A stretch of DNA of 64,000 bases from Paracentrotus lividus (Eukaryota; Echinodermata; Echinoidea; Camarodonta; Echinidae): positions 25,812,339 to 25,876,338 of the forward strand of contig CALNVZ010000174.1 in NCBI GenBank assembly GCA_940671915.1. Reading direction: 5' to 3'. The notes below the pieces were generated by a model. The model was given only the letters and a program-made list of their open reading frames with translations. It searched no databases and was not told where the DNA came from. The stretch's first letter is position 1. Every line of letters starts with the position of its first letter. Shown in pieces: positions 1 through 13,114 of the stretch. The position numbers and the translations under genes were made by a program.

Positions 1-660
1 ATATGTGTTGAAATCGCCTTTTTACCAAGTTTGGACAGAAACAACCAATACATGTGTACATTTCAATAGTCCAAGCAACGTTTTGTCCCTTGTGAATTAA
101 TTAAAGAAGGTTTACCTCAAACAATGATAAGGAGGACATGGGTTGCTTCTGCCCAAACTTGGTACAATGCAATTTTGGCACAGGGTTTTAAAATCCTAAA
201 TGCTCAGATTTCAATGACAGTAAAAGTTTGGTATCACCAGACAAAATATGAGTTACTCTTTAATATGAAATAAAAATGAGTTTCACAGTATAAATTTTCC
301 TTTTTAACAAAAGACTTTCAAATTTGAGCAGACTTTTTTCTTAGATGTACTTCTTCCATTGAACTATGAATTTATTGGTACTTAATAATAATAAATTGTT
401 TCTGATTCTTTTAAATTTGTTGCTAGTTCAAAAATTAGATCAATACCTATAGTCAAAACTAGAATGCATATTTTGAGTAAATTCGTGACAGTTTTCACTT
501 ATTTTCTAAATTTAAATTAAATGGGCAGACTGTATCTAAAAATATTAAAAAATGCAAGTTTGTGCAATTGGAAGCAAATGATAGATAGCTACATGTAGGC
601 CTAAATGCAGAACTACTGTAACTTTAAATTCCAATTTCACAGTCAAACTTTGTAACTAGT
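1..660. other. AT-rich sequence without a supported gene
   Basis: No exon can be firmly placed. A short exon-like string occurs twice in opposite orientation: 27-58 on plus and about 170-140 on minus. Both read T-K-F-G-Q-K-Q-P in one frame, and the minus copy is followed by GAG-gtaaac, a passable donor. This may be a remnant of an inverted duplication of a coding piece. It could also be a repeat. Confidence 0.3.
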
Positions 661-688
661 AGAAAATAATTAATTTCAGAAAAACTTA

Positions 689-988
689 CCCCACATGAGC
701 TGTATGTAAAATTCTCTGAATCATCTGGAAGTAATTGCCTGCCACAGTAGAAACCAGGGCAGGTTTTCTGATTTGGGACAGCTCCACCAACTTACATATG
801 GAAAGAAAATGATAAAAACAGATTAACTGTACATGATCTTTTTCACGTTTAAATAACAACATTCCAATTCCTAAGGCAGCATTCATGAAAGGTTTTCTTT
901 TCCAGCTATATTTTCTAGTTTCCACCTCTAGACACAAGTGCTGAAAAGCGATGTCTGGATAACATTCTGAGATTCTGAGATTCCTCAT
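689..988 (-). CDS. possible internal exon of an unidentified gene
   Basis: A 100-codon open frame on the minus strand runs directly into a perfect splice donor (GG|GTAAGT) at its 3' end, near 688. Its last part, ending I-Q-R-I-L-H-T-A-H-V-G, has normal coding composition. An internal CAG after a pyrimidine-rich stretch could be the true acceptor, so the real exon may be only the last ~75 nt. I do not recognise the protein. No partner exon could be linked with confidence, apart from the weak exon-like string at 140-170. It could be the end of a minus-strand gene leaving the window, or chance. Confidence 0.28.
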
Positions 989-1168
989 TCATTTTTCAGA
1001 TATTTCATTTGTCAAAATTCAGCCAAATTGCTTCTGTGCTTGCTAGTTACCTGACATTTATGAAACTATGTCCAGTTGACAATCAACTCTGTTTTCTATC
1101 TTTTAAAATGCTGAAGGTCTAATTTAGAAACAATTTTGAAAAGACAAGGTGGTTCGCGAACCACGAGT

Positions 1169-1440
1169 CTAGCCTGATTTCACTATCAATAAAACATGCA
1201 ATATGACCTTTTGATCCCAAGATGGCCATTGATGTAACCTTTGTAGGTATCTGCGACAATACCTTGTGAACATTTGTTCGAAGATTAAACAAAATTTATG
1301 CAAAAATAAAGAAATCAGGACATGTTTAAGAAAAGTCGACCTTTTAAGTTGACCTTTTGATCTCATCATCCTCATCAACACACATGTGGTATTACCCACA
1401 CATTACTACGAGGTCGATACGTAGTATCGACCTCGTTAAC
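1169..1440. repeat. dispersed repeat ending in a perfect 13-bp inverted repeat
   Basis: The block ends with arms acgaggtcgatac (1408-1420) and its exact reverse complement (1424-1436) around a 3-bp loop. It is preceded by ggtattaccca. Related sequence with the same lead-in and a similar hairpin lies at 3275-3326. A third lead-in followed by aagtttaagaaaagttgacc lies at 3778-3862. This looks like a small non-autonomous foldback family. Confidence 0.5.
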
Positions 1441-2199
1441 CAAGTCCTTCGAGAAAAGTATAATTTTTTTTGATCACTTTTCTTTTTATTTTCCTATTCC
1501 TATGATGAAATATAACTACACTAAACTATACTACACACTTTTTTTTGTACGTAATGCAAGTTTAAACAATTTTTTTTTCTTATAAACATAGAAAAAAAGG
1601 AGAAAACTCACCGCATTAACTGCCTTGACCTGTCCGTCATGTCCGTAGTCGACGCCTATTGCAAATGGCGCTACAGCCCACAGCAATACTATATTGTTCA
1701 AAAAGTCGGCCCAAATCAACCCAATCAACTCGGCCTATTCCAAAACTCGGTATCGCCATAGAGCAAGCTCAAATTACATTCCTCGGTCCGGTGGGTACTT
1801 ATAGCCCGTGTTTGTGGCGGGCCGAAAGCCCCCCCTTGTTGATTCCTCAAGAATCATCGTACCTCAGCGAATGAAAAAAAAATATAGGCTAGAGTTGACT
1901 CGAAGCTTCATGTAATGCTGATTTTGTCGAAAGATAAAGTGAATCTCGATTGAAGTCAGCCTAGATATCGATAACTCCTTGTTTGGTATTGTCAGCCATC
2001 TAATTTGAAAACAGGCTTTGTAAGTCTTCAAATTAGTTTATAGCGTGTGATATTGGAAGGTACCCTTCACATTTGAAAGAATAAAATGAATTTGATTGAT
2101 GTCACCTAGGCGAAGTCATTGCTAAACTTCTTTTTCTTGCGTTGAGTATTTAGGCAAAGCATTTGGATACAACTATTTTTGCCACTGCTTTTCTTTATT

Positions 2200-2875
2200 T
2201 ATATTAATTTTTTTTTATTTGGCTTTTTCTATTGTGCAAAGTTATTTTAGGCCTAATTATTTGTTTTCTTGCCTTCGTCCCCGGCCCCATTCTCTTCTTT
2301 TCCTTTTTTATGTTTTTTTCTCCTACTTCTGCTTTTTCTTCTCTCTCTCCTCTTCTTTTTTTTCTCCTCACTTATCTTCTTTTTCTCTCTTTTTGTTTAT
2401 ATCTCGTCCTTCTGTTTTCCATCATCTTTTCTTCTTTCTTTTCCGCCTCTCATCTCTCTCTCTTGTATTTATTAAAGCTTTTTTTTCTGGTCTCATTCTT
2501 TTTTTTTCTCTCTCTCTCTCTCTTCGCTCTCCTTTTCTCTCGTCTTCTCTTCTTTTTCCCGATGATTTTCTTCTATCGTTTTTTTTTTTTCTCTCAGCTC
2601 TCATCTCTCTCTTTCGTCTTTTCCTTTTTTCTCTCTCTCTTTCTATCTCTTTCCCTTTTTTTTCTCTCTGTTTTTTTTTTTCTCTCCTTTTTCTGGTCTC
2701 TCTTTCGTTTCCCTCCATGCCTTTCTTCTTTCTCTCTCTCTCTCTCTCTTTTTCCTTCCCTTTTCCCCATTTTTTTCCCTCTGTTTTCTTTTCTTTTTTT
2801 TTCTTTCTTTCTGGTTTGTTTTTATTGTTTATTTTTTCTTCTTCTTCTTCTTTTTTTTTATTTTTTATTTTAATT
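2200..2875. repeat. ~670-bp polypyrimidine (T/C) tract
   Basis: The plus strand is almost only T and C, with (CT)n, T-runs and (TTC)n blocks. Long open frames exist on both strands but are Phe/Leu/Ser-only or Arg/Glu/Lys-only, so they are compositional and not genes. Confidence 0.9.
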
Positions 2876-3296
2876 AGATCTATTTGCTTTGACTTCAGTT
2901 GATATATCGGTCAGCGATATAATCAGAATGGAATGCAAAAGTACTCTCGGAAGTAGTACCTTTACCCTAAATACTATACTACCGCAAGGCGTTATTTGTG
3001 TTTTTGCCCTCTACGTTCTTTTGAAAACAGCATGTGAGTTTACCTAGACGTGTGTGTCGTATCTTCAAATTCAAGATTTCAAGTCTAAATTTACTCATTT
3101 TGGAAGGAAAAACAGTTGACTCAACACAGATGTAAGAATATCTATATTGTCAACAACCAAGTCATCTAGAAAACGGTACGTATAAGTCTTTATTTTAAAA
3201 CATATAAAGCAATTCATAAAACGCAATCGCGAGACTGTAGTGTAGGTCGTGCGCTCAGAATGTTCGGGTGCATACATGGTATTACCCACTCATGAT

Positions 3297-3326
3297 ACGA
3301 TGTCAATACTTTAGTATTGACCTCGT
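3297..3326. repeat. short inverted repeat, second copy
   Basis: Arms acgatgtcaatac (3297-3309) and gtattgacctcgt (3314-3326) differ by one base from perfect complementarity. It is the same kind of hairpin as at 1408-1436 and is preceded by the same ggtattaccca lead-in. Confidence 0.5.
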
Positions 3327-4821
3327 GGACCAAACTGCCATATTTTGGGGAAAATTTTGCAACCTTGTCAATGTTGTTTAATCTAAGGTTTTTCTCCTTT
3401 TTGCAATCACTTTCTGCTCCAAAATTAATAGTAGTATATCATGTCTATGTCAATATGAGACACAGTGAATAAGTTTTGGAAAAATTTGAAATCAAAATCA
3501 TGAAAAAAAAATTAAAACATCACTGAATTTTTTCCCTCTCCCGCACAAAAACGTGCGGGGAAATTTTCAGAAAGTGGACTTTAAAAAATAATTTTTCATC
3601 CAAGAAGTAAAAAAGAAAACTTGAAAACATCAGGGATAGTAGAAGGAACATCCAAACACTCAGTTATTGAAGAAAGATAAGTGAAAATGTGATTTTAAAA
3701 AGTGAAAAATTAAGTTTGTTTTCTGAAAGTTTTCTTACTGAGTCTTGTCATTAGTCCCAGATAGTTCAGTTGCTTGTGTGGTATTACCCAAGAATCATTT
3801 GTACCAAGTGTGAACACAATTGATACAGAAATAAAGAAAACAAGTTTAAGAAAAGTTGACCTTCTGGCTTCTCCATTCAAAAGGTGTCAGTTTCCCGCAT
3901 CCTTTTGCAGTTTGTTCCAAAGTCAAACACTGATTTATCAATATCATGTTTATCGGCTTTTGAATAGAATCCCAAAATCTTAATACAGCTTAAACATGTT
4001 AAAAGCTGAAAGCTGGATGTTTCCCGAAGCGGAACAGGAACCCGCAGAAAACCTCGGGTCCGGGTCCAGTCCCAGCTCCTCTCATCTCACCGAGGGAGTG
4101 AGTGAGAGTCTCGGATAAGACCGCGAGCGCGAACAAGACATCCAGCATCGCCACAGCGCTTGGCCCGGCGGCGCAGCATCCAGGCGCTGCTGTGAGCTAC
4201 CCGTTTCCACTCACATACTGACATAGATTTACTCACTCCTACTGGAAAAAAAAAGCATTGAAATTTCGACGAAAATTGCAATTTACATTGAACTTACTTG
4301 GCTCAAAGGGGCTTATTTCGGACCCATAACTTGAAAGTGACATTGTGTTGACTAAAAGAAGTAGGCCAGAAATCATTTTCACATAAAAGCGCCACATTTT
4401 GTAAGCTAACACTAACAGTTAGTTCCTTGTTTATTCTCCTTCTTTTTTAGTGCAAAATTGTATTACGGCGGCCCCAAAATTAAAACACACATGCAAAATT
4501 CACGCGAAAATATGGGATGCATTCTTTTTGGTGGTGCCCAGCGGCTCACGTGCTAGCACATTAAGATCTAAGTTCTTTAAAAAAATTCAGGTCGTATTCG
4601 ACGGAAATTTAAAAGAAGCTCCTGTATTTCCTTATTTTTTCTTGCCTGCGCTTAATAAGAAGTTCTATAAAAAAAGAGTTATCAAAATACTTTTGTTTTA
4701 TAGAGGCCATTAGGCTACAAAAATGCAAAACTTATAGTAGCAGAAGCAGGGCTAGATTTTTATTTTTATTTCAGAATTCAGATGATTATTTAATTCTCTT
4801 TGGTTCAGTTAATTTCAGATT
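3327..4821. other. intergenic, no gene seen
   Basis: AT-rich sequence with a fragment of the ggtattaccca repeat at 3778. A GC-richer island at about 4030-4200 contains gagcgcgaacaag and ggcccggcggcgcag. No open frame with splice-site or family support was found. Confidence 0.5.
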
Positions 4822-5480
4822 GGGGAAGGTGGGGCATAACGGACCCTAGGGGCAAAACGGAACTTTCTCATAGCTTGACATCAAAAGTATTTCTTTCTAT
4901 AAAATGTATCATCAGTAAATGAGGCATTGCTGCACCAATTTACCACTGAAGTTTCATCGAAAAAAAATCAATACCTACAGAGGGGGGTGCCATTCAAAAA
5001 TTCTGTTACCCCTCTGATGTAGGGTATTTCTGCTTGGGCAAAATGGAACCCAATGGTGTGGGGCAAAAAGGACCATAATTTGGCTGACCCTGGGGAGAAT
5101 TTGGTGTGCTCGCATCCCTTCTGGAGACTTCCAAAAGTACATTTATTTTGCCAACTTGAACAAATTTTGACAAATCAGTCCCAGGAGTTGATTATTTCTT
5201 ACGGGGCAAAACGGTATACCCCATAATAGGGTACCATTTTGCCCAACAAAATATGCACGGAGTCAATTTTGCCCCACTAGTGGGGCAAAACGGACCTTTT
5301 CCGATATTTTTTCAGCTTCATTTTGCCGGAAGTATGAAAGAGATGAGAATTATTGATCGATTGTTTATCAAACTTCAATAAGAACTCGTCAAGGAAATAT
5401 CATTTTTATAGTCTTGCTCCTATCTGTGACGTCACAGAAGCCACTTGAAGTTACGTGGTCCGTTATGCCCCACCTTCCCC
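4822..5480. mobile_element. non-autonomous TIR DNA element (659 bp)
   Basis: The left end 4822-4845 (ggggaaggtggggcataacg...) and right end 5457-5480 are exact 24-bp inverted repeats. The interior has several more ggggcaaaacgg / ccgttttgcccc motifs in both orientations and no transposase frame. The flanks (att / tac) show no clear target duplication, so the superfamily stays open. Confidence 0.75.
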
Positions 5481-6966
5481 TACACATTGGAGTTTCTTTT
5501 GCAACAGCCCCCCAGTACCTTAATGTTGGTAATTAACCGGCCGGCCTATCTAACCTTGGCCCCCGCCCGCCCCCGCCCCCCCCCCCACTCAGCTATTTTC
5601 GGGTGGTCAACCATACAAGCTCAAACACGTTCCCAATTTCTCGGGAAAAGGGGAATCACTTACGTGCTCGGATCAACATGAGGGAAAATCCCGAAAAATC
5701 ACCGGGGGTTTAGTTTTATTATACTTTTAAATTTCAGAAAATCCTAAATAGAGACCCCTGTGATAAGGGACCTGGCTCCCCCTCCAAAAGCTTGAAATAT
5801 GGGTAAAATGTGATGCAGCTTCCCTTCAAAAGCCTGAGAAATAAGCTAATAAGGGGGAGTTTTTACCAAAGCTAGAGTCTAAGAAAAAGGGTTCACCATT
5901 GAGCACCCCTTTTTTGCCATTTGGTTGCCCATTAACACTTTTCGGATGCCTATAATTGTTCACCAGCACCCTTAATGATTGTTGCGCACTCTTTTTTTTT
6001 TTTTTTTTTTTTTTTTTCACTAAAAGGTGCTAATGGGCACCTTATTTGTAGGGTGCCGCTATTGTGGCAAAACTGAGGTGCTCAATGGAACCTTTTTCCC
6101 CTAAAAGTGTTCCCTCCAAAAGCAATATATGGGGTATCTCTATATAAGAATCCAGAACGAGCATACGTACGTTTATTGTTGACCGTTGCGTGGGGGGGGA
6201 TGGGGGGGCCAAAACTCAATATAGGTCTACCCAATTTATTTTGGGTGGCTGCATGTGGCAAGGATTGTCGGACCAAGGAGCTTTATAAGCAAACATTTAT
6301 TCTTCGTCTTCCAATGTGGTACAGTTCATCGCTCGTGTATGATCGTAGTATGCCTACCATTTACAAAACAAAAGTATAGAAGAGTGAGTAGAAATTGTAT
6401 CTCTAACCAGGGAACTGAGAGGAGCCTGCTATCAGACATGAATTTTTGCCCGCCGGGGGCAAATCGGACACATTTTGGCACAGATTCTATTGCACATTGC
6501 TTATTGATCCGATTTCGATAGTTTAGACGGCCTAGGGGTTTTCCCAAAAGTGCCAACTTGTCCAATGAATAAAGGCAGATTCTGCCATTTAAGAGCGTTA
6601 GAAATTGATTTAACTATATTACTTTTCTCTTAATACCTAGAGGATCAAGGATCTCAATAAATGGGCCCTCTACCCCCGACGCAAATGACAAGGCAGTGAA
6701 TGGTGCATAGCATTTTTGGGTTTCGATTTTTGAGACTTCGCTTTTTAAAGCCACATAAATTGCTGATCACAAGTCATAAATGTTCAATTGACTTGGGGCC
6801 CTTTTGGAGGCAAACGTCCATTTTGCCCTTATCAGAAAGATTTGAGGGGGCAAATAAAAAAAAAACAAAAACAAAACACAACATATTGCCCCCATTTGAA
6901 AAGTGGGGGCAAAATGAGTTGACCACCCCCCTCGTTTTTGATGCCCTTGCCTACATGGTATATCAA
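5481..6966. other. intergenic repeat-rich sequence without a gene
   Basis: Holds C-runs (about 5565-5586), a T-run (5991-6018), G-runs near 6188 and 6995, and a gggggcaaatcgg motif near 6456. The G-run-plus-accatac layout near 5578-5620 resembles the ends of the element at 59371-59784. No coding frame is supported. Confidence 0.5.
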
Positions 6967-8688
6967 CAGGCGCGGATCCAGGATTTTCCAGAGGGGGGGG
7001 GGCCCAACTTTGAAAAAAAGCGCGAGTTAACATACCCCGATATATAGGCCTATACTGACCTAAAACGAGGAATTTAAACAATTTTAATTTTACTCCTATG
7101 AAAACAAAATAATGATTATACTAGAAAAAAAAAAAAATTTAATATATTTTTTCTATTTTAAACAAAACTTTAGTGTTTTGAATATGTATTCTAAATTGCC
7201 AACATGAGATGAAAACTTTGAGGTAAAAATTTGAGTTAATTGTGCATTATATACCATACTAAATTGGTATCTGCGAGCGCAAAGCGCGAGCCGAAAATTT
7301 GGGGATTTAAAAGATATATGGAATAAATAAAAGTGCACTTTCTACTATTATTTTTTTTTAGATCATTGTGAAAATTTTGAGGTAACATTTTCAGTTCATT
7401 GCGTATTATATTATTATTACCTACTAGATTGGTATCTGCGAGCGCGAAGCGCGAGCCTAAAATTTGGGGTTTTAAAAGATATATAGAATAAATAAAGGGG
7501 CACTTTCTTGCATAAAGAATTGTAGATAGTTGAGTATTATTGACCCTATTTAGTATCCGCGAGCGCGAAGGGCGAGCCGAAAATTTTTGGTTATGCATTA
7601 TATACCCTACTAACTTGATAGGCATATGTGCGAGCGCGAATTCTGTGGTAAAAATTGGAGTTATTTGTGCATTATGATTTAGTATCAGACATGACTGTTT
7701 ACGAGCGCGAAGCACGAGCCGAAATTTTTTTTTTTTTTTTTTTTTTTTTTAGAGATATATCGAATAAAGGGGCACTTTCTAGTATTAAAATTCGTAGATA
7801 ATTGTGTATTATAGACCCTATTTAGTATCCGCGAGCGAGAAGCGCGAGCTGAAAATCTTGAGGTAAAATTTCATTGTGTATTATATTATATACCCTACTA
7901 CACTGGTATCTGCGAGCGCGAAGCGCGAACCGAAAATTTTGGGTTTTAAAAGATATATAGAATAAATAAAGGGGCACTTTCTGGCATAAAGAATTGTAGA
8001 TAATTGTGTATTATTGACCCTATTTAGTATCAGCAAGCGCGAAGAGCGAGCCGAAAATTTTGGGTTAATTATGCATTATATACCCTACTTAATTGATAGG
8101 CCTATGTGTGAGCGCGAAGCGCGAGCCGAAAATTTTGAGCTCAAAATTGGAGTTATTTGTGCATTACGATTTAGTATCAGCGAGCGAAAAAGTTGGGTTT
8201 TAAAAGATATATGGAATAAATAAAGGGGCACTTTCTATTATTTCCACGAGGTCGACTATTTTCCACCGAGGCCGAGGGCCCACTAGGCCAAGGGTCCACG
8301 AGGCCTCTCTTTATGAAATTTTGAAACTTTAGTTTGAAATATTTTTTCTTTATTTTTAGTTTTCGTCAGAAATGTATTTATTTTTCTAAAAAAATAAAAA
8401 AAAATAAAAAAATAAAAAAAATAAAAAAAATCGGCCTCGTGGACCCTCCCCCTCATTAAAGGCCCTAGTTATGGTCGTTTAGGACCCAATTAGGCCTATT
8501 TCTCGCTTCTTATTGAATAAAGTTTTGAGAATATTGTACAAACATCGGGCTTTATTCCTTCTCTTTCTTTCTTTTTCTTCTTTTCTCTCCCTTTTCCCTT
8601 CTTCCTCCCTTTTCTCCTCCTTTTTTTTTTTTTTTTTTTTTTTGGGGGGGGGGCGGGACCGTAGGCCACCCCCCTGGATCCGCGCCTG
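6967..8688. mobile_element. 1.7-kb TIR element with 5-bp target duplication
   Basis: TIR caggcgcggatccag begins at 6967 and its reverse complement ends at 8688. Both are flanked by atcaa (6962-6966 and 8689-8693), a clean 5-bp target-site duplication. The interior (about 7230-8250) is a set of diverged direct repeats, each with a gcgagcgcgaagcgcgag block, then aaaattttggg, then agatatat-gaataaataaaggggcacttt. A poly-T run (7729-7750) and an A-rich stretch (8390-8430) are also inside. No transposase was seen. Related internal units occur reversed at about 39060-39580. Confidence 0.75.
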
Positions 8689-10167
8689 ATCAACTCCCCT
8701 GAACTGAAAATAGTTTGACATGTAAAAGGCAACAGCGTGCGGAACCCCTTCCGCCATCGCTTGAATCTCTCCAGAAAAATGTTTCCATTAATCAAAACGA
8801 AGAAATCATATTTCATTAGCCAAACAAGCAATTTGAAAATAGCCATCATTAGACCAAGGTCATCTACACATAATATCTCCCCCCCCCCCGGCCCCCATGA
8901 ACCTGATAATGTTTTCAGTGTTAGAAGCTGCTGCTAGATTAAAATAGAGCGTAAAAAACACATTACAAAGTTAAAATATATTTATTTAGTATTTAGTATA
9001 GGGACCGGGCCTATTATCAAGAAAGATTTCAATATCGAGTTCCCATATAGGATTCACACCAATTTCTACTGAATAAGTTTTTTAGAGTCATGCTGATAAT
9101 GGAAAAGACTGCTGCCTCTTTAGTGAAACTAGTTTGTTGGTGTTTTTGTTTGTTTTTGCTTTTGTTTTAACTGTTTTGAGCACCTTTTTGGTCTTAAAAG
9201 GTCTCAGCCTATCAGATGCAAGTATTTCAGTAGCTTATAACAGTTTGTCGGATAAAACGTCCGACAAGTCCTTTGATGAAACGCCCCCCTGCTCTTCACA
9301 AAGTTACGAATGTGCTTATTGGCTATAATATATTATACATTTTAGGAAATAACGCAATTATTGTAAAATCATCATACTGTACAGGACCGACTTTTTTTCG
9401 TTATCAGAAAAAAAGTAAAAAAATATATCCTCCAAACCACGTGAGTGCTAAAATGTGAAGGGGGTAACAAAAATAGTTATAAAATAATAGTTTTAAAAAA
9501 AAAAGGGAGGGAAATTGTCCTTGGTATCCAGCAATGTTCGAAAACGTCGGCTGATTCGACTCCGGGGCCCGGTACCTCGGCCCTTCACCCCTAGATATTT
9601 TCTACATTGCTCAGCCTTTTCAGTATGTGCATATCTCATCACCCCACGGCCCCGAGTCCCTCAGAATGATCACCCGTTTCATATACAGTCCAGTGACTTC
9701 AATGAGTGCATGGTTTTCAAACTAGGGGCGCGCGTTCCCTGCTCAGCCCGCCTGGATCCGCCACTTTTTTTGTTCACAATCCATCGCCAATATCATTCGT
9801 GAATATCATGTAACAAACTCCGTCAAGACCCCCTTTTCGAAGCATAAATAAAGTTTTATCCGTCTTCTTCAATTATTTCTACGAAATTAACTGTACGGGA
9901 GTCAACCGAATATCATTGTCAGTTCGCTGATAAATTTTTTAAAGATAATGTTTGTCTAGTCAGAAGTACCATATAAATTTGACATCTGGAATGGGCCTTT
10001 TCCTTCAAAGTTTATAACGTTCAATGCAATACATAACCTACATGAACTAAGCCACTAAACTGTAGCGTATTATTTTTACACGTAAGTTTGGTATTTCTAC
10101 ATCGCGCTTGCCTTTGGCGATTCTGCATTTTGGTGTTGACATAATTTTTGACAAAAATCTTTACAGA
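8689..10167. other. intergenic region upstream of SRP9
   Basis: No gene seen. Near 9740-9760 a cctggatccgccac string resembles the element end at 8675-8688 and may be a fragment. No TATA box is obvious before SRP9. The sequence tctttacag just before the SRP9 ATG (10158-10166) could be a 3' splice site of a 5'UTR intron. Confidence 0.45.
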
Positions 10168-11604
10168 ATGACGTACATAACCTCATGGGAAGAATTTGCA
10201 AAAGCAGCCGAGAGATTATATCTTTCAGACCCAAGCAAGGTGAGTGGAAAATAATAATAGTCTGTATTTAGACCAAATTTGGACGCGACAAAAAGGACAG
10301 CTGGCACAGCAAGTCAGCAGCAGAAGCAGCGGGGCTAGATCTAGGGCTGTGTGTTGTTGCTGCGCCAGCGTTCCGGTCTGGACGGCGTTCGTACCACCGG
10401 TCAAATAGCCGCCAGCTGGTGTTACTGTTAGAATTCTTCACGCCGCGCCTTTTTCACAATCAAATGACCTAGCCTGTCATTCACCTACTCCATTGTTTTT
10501 TATCTTATGTATGACTGCTAAATTTTACAATATGCTTTATATTATAGTCTTGATTAATATAAATAAGTAGACTCTATTATCAAAACTTAGTTTAAGAAAA
10601 CCGGTGCTAGTGCGGTGGCTAGTGCAGTTAAGCATCCTGCCGCGAACTGCACTACGTTACTACTAGCGCCAGCAAACCATCATCAGGCATCAATCATTCA
10701 GCTGTCCTTGACCTTGAAAATTTCAGAGTCAAACTTTCAAAGATAAAGTTAAATTTGATTTTGAGACATGGCACATATGAGATGGTGTCAGTAAGACTGG
10801 ACTCCATCGGCCATCCTATGTGTAGTGGCTAACTTAGTTGCGTCCAACTTGAGCTGTCAATTGGTGGTTTCTTTGCAGACCTCGGGTGCTCTGAAAACTT
10901 TGTACACAAGTGTTGTGTAGACTGAATTTGCTCATACAAAATCTAAAATTAAAACCATGCTTTACCAAAATATATTAAGGAAACATTGCTTTCACTTTTT
11001 TTGCTTGTAGGTCCGAATCGTCACAAAATACAGACACTGCGACTCCAAATTATCAGTGAAGGTGACTGATGATCAAGTGGTAAGTACTCAAAATTCAATA
11101 TTCCATGTATTTTAGGATTTACAAATTACATTTCACGACTTTAAATTGTTGCGTATAGATATGGTTAATTCATAAACTGTTTGAAATCTACTTGGCATAA
11201 TTCTATCTGTTTTAAGGGTGTTTTCCAATAAGAAGGACTAACGTTAGGCCTACTTACAATAACAATATTTAAAAAGTGTGTTTTTTTTTTCTCGTAAAAT
11301 ACAGAGGAAATTATTTGACTTGAAAAAAAAAACTTTAAAAAACATTAAAATATTGCTCTGGACAGGGAAATTTTGCTTGAACATTGAAATTGTAAAAAAT
11401 ATAGTTATTTTGGTTAAATAATGGTAACAATATTTTTTTCATTGAGGTATCAAGTTTGAGCACTTTTTTTTAGTTTTATATCTTTATTAATTTTGTCATT
11501 TTGAATCATTGCAGTGTCTTCAGTACAGGACAGAGCACAGTCAAGACTTGAAGAAAGTGGAGAAATTTACTAATCAGTTGATGAGGCTCATGTTGGCAAA
11601 GTGA
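10168..11604 (+). CDS. SRP9: signal recognition particle 9 kDa protein (SRP9)
   Basis: Three coding exons, 10168-10239, 11011-11079 and 11515-11604, are joined in phase 0 with consensus sites (AAG|gtgagt, tag|GTC, GTG|gtaagt, gcag|TGT) and give 76 aa. The product starts [19 protein letters not shown]. It keeps the family core K-Y-R-H-x-D, V-K-V-T-D-D and the C-terminal K-F-x-x-Q-L-M-R-L-M-x-A-K. Human SRP9 is 86 aa with a short extra tail, from memory. SRP9 pairs with SRP14 to bind the Alu domain of SRP RNA and retards elongation during ER targeting in the cytosol. The start is the only ATG giving the conserved N terminus. A poly(A) signal AATAAA lies at 12051. Confidence 0.95.
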
Positions 11605-12050
11605 ACTAAAAATACCATCTTCTGTCATCATTTGAAAAACAAACATTGTCATGGATTGTGCTTCATTTTCAAGCCAAAAATGGAATGCACAAATGTGATA
11701 CACAAAACTCATGAATCAAGATGATTGGATTCTAGACCTTCATTGGATCTTTGGATGACTGCAAAAAGTGAAATGTGGGCTTCCCTTTATACTTCATTTC
11801 AGTTATTTGTGTAAAGCAGAGTATGCAGAACTTAACTTAAATCCACTTTCAAGTAGATTTCATTTTTGTTTCTGTCTGTTACTTTTCTTGTGATTTCTAA
11901 TAGAACATATTGATAGAATATTACTGTGAGTTTTATATGTAGGGTTTGACGGAAGCAAACTTGAACTGTGGACCTTTATAACAGGGATTTTATTACACTC
12001 TATAATCTCAAAAAGATGATCCAAAAACAAATAGTGAGGAACCTGTTATT

Positions 12051-12056
12051 AATAAA
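12051..12056 (+). terminator. candidate SRP9 polyadenylation signal
   Basis: AATAAA about 447 bp after the SRP9 stop codon, in AT-rich 3'UTR-like sequence. A more distal site is possible. Confidence 0.4.
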
Positions 12057-13114
12057 TGCTTAAATTATATGACCTTAAATATGTTTTGTTTCCAATTTAT
12101 ATTTCATCTTTAATTCAAACTTTTGAAACTTTATTCCACAAATGCTGAATCTGCATTATCATAAGGTAGGGCATAGTACGAATTCATAGATTAATTTTAA
12201 TACGAAGATGAAAAATACATTGTTTGTAAATTCAAAGTCTTGTATATTCTTGGCAAGGTGCTGTTTTTCTAATAACAGAATTGCCCTGAAGATGGGAATT
12301 AGTATTACGTTAACTGTACATGTACGTATTGTTTGTTTGTTTCTTTGTTTTTTGTTTTTTTTAATGATGTTTGAGCCATTCATAGCAGAGGAAACATCTA
12401 ACCAGTGAAAGACAAATTTTTATTTGTCTCAAAATGTATGTAATCTGCATTCTGAATATTTAAATGAAAAACCCGTAGCAAATGAATACAATCCACTCCA
12501 TTTTAATGAGCAGGGATACAATAATTTGTTATAATGAGGCAATTCTTCCATCCCAAATTCAAACATGTTAACATAAATGATTGCCTATTTGTTGAGTATA
12601 ACAAGATTTTGTCATAAGGAGGTATGTAACTTAGCTTGGACTGTCCTGAGCTCGTTATATCAGGAGTGGACTGGATAATTGTTCATCATGAGGCAAACAG
12701 AGAAATTGGAATGGATTGAATCAGTTTATTTGTAAGATGTTGTATCCTGTCTTTTTTTCCTTTTCTGTGGGATAAAGTGTTACCTTTCTTTTTAAAACTG
12801 GTCATTACATTGTCTTAATACACTATTTAAAAAAAAAAAAAAATTGAATATGGGATGTATCATATCTTCATTTGTATGTATCTAAAGAATCTTTTAGTCT
12901 TATTTTTTCTTTTAATCACGGTGTGCTTGTACAACCCATCTCTCTGTCATAAAAAAAAAAAATGAACAAAAACTATTGATTATAACCTTCCTTTAGCCCT
13001 CTGGCCTTTGAATTGCCTGTCATCACCTTTCAGCTTACTCCTCAATCCCTTCCGTTTTAAAGCTAATATAATGTCGTAGTCATGAGATTTGAATCATGAA
13101 AGAAACCGTCTCAA

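Noticed and set aside
2422..2718. Arg/Glu/Lys-rich frame on minus
   Set aside because: Complement of the same pyrimidine tract; compositional artefact.
2219..2902. Long open frames (227 and 213 codons) in the pyrimidine tract
   Set aside because: Composed almost only of Phe, Leu and Ser because the DNA is T/C only; no splice or family support.
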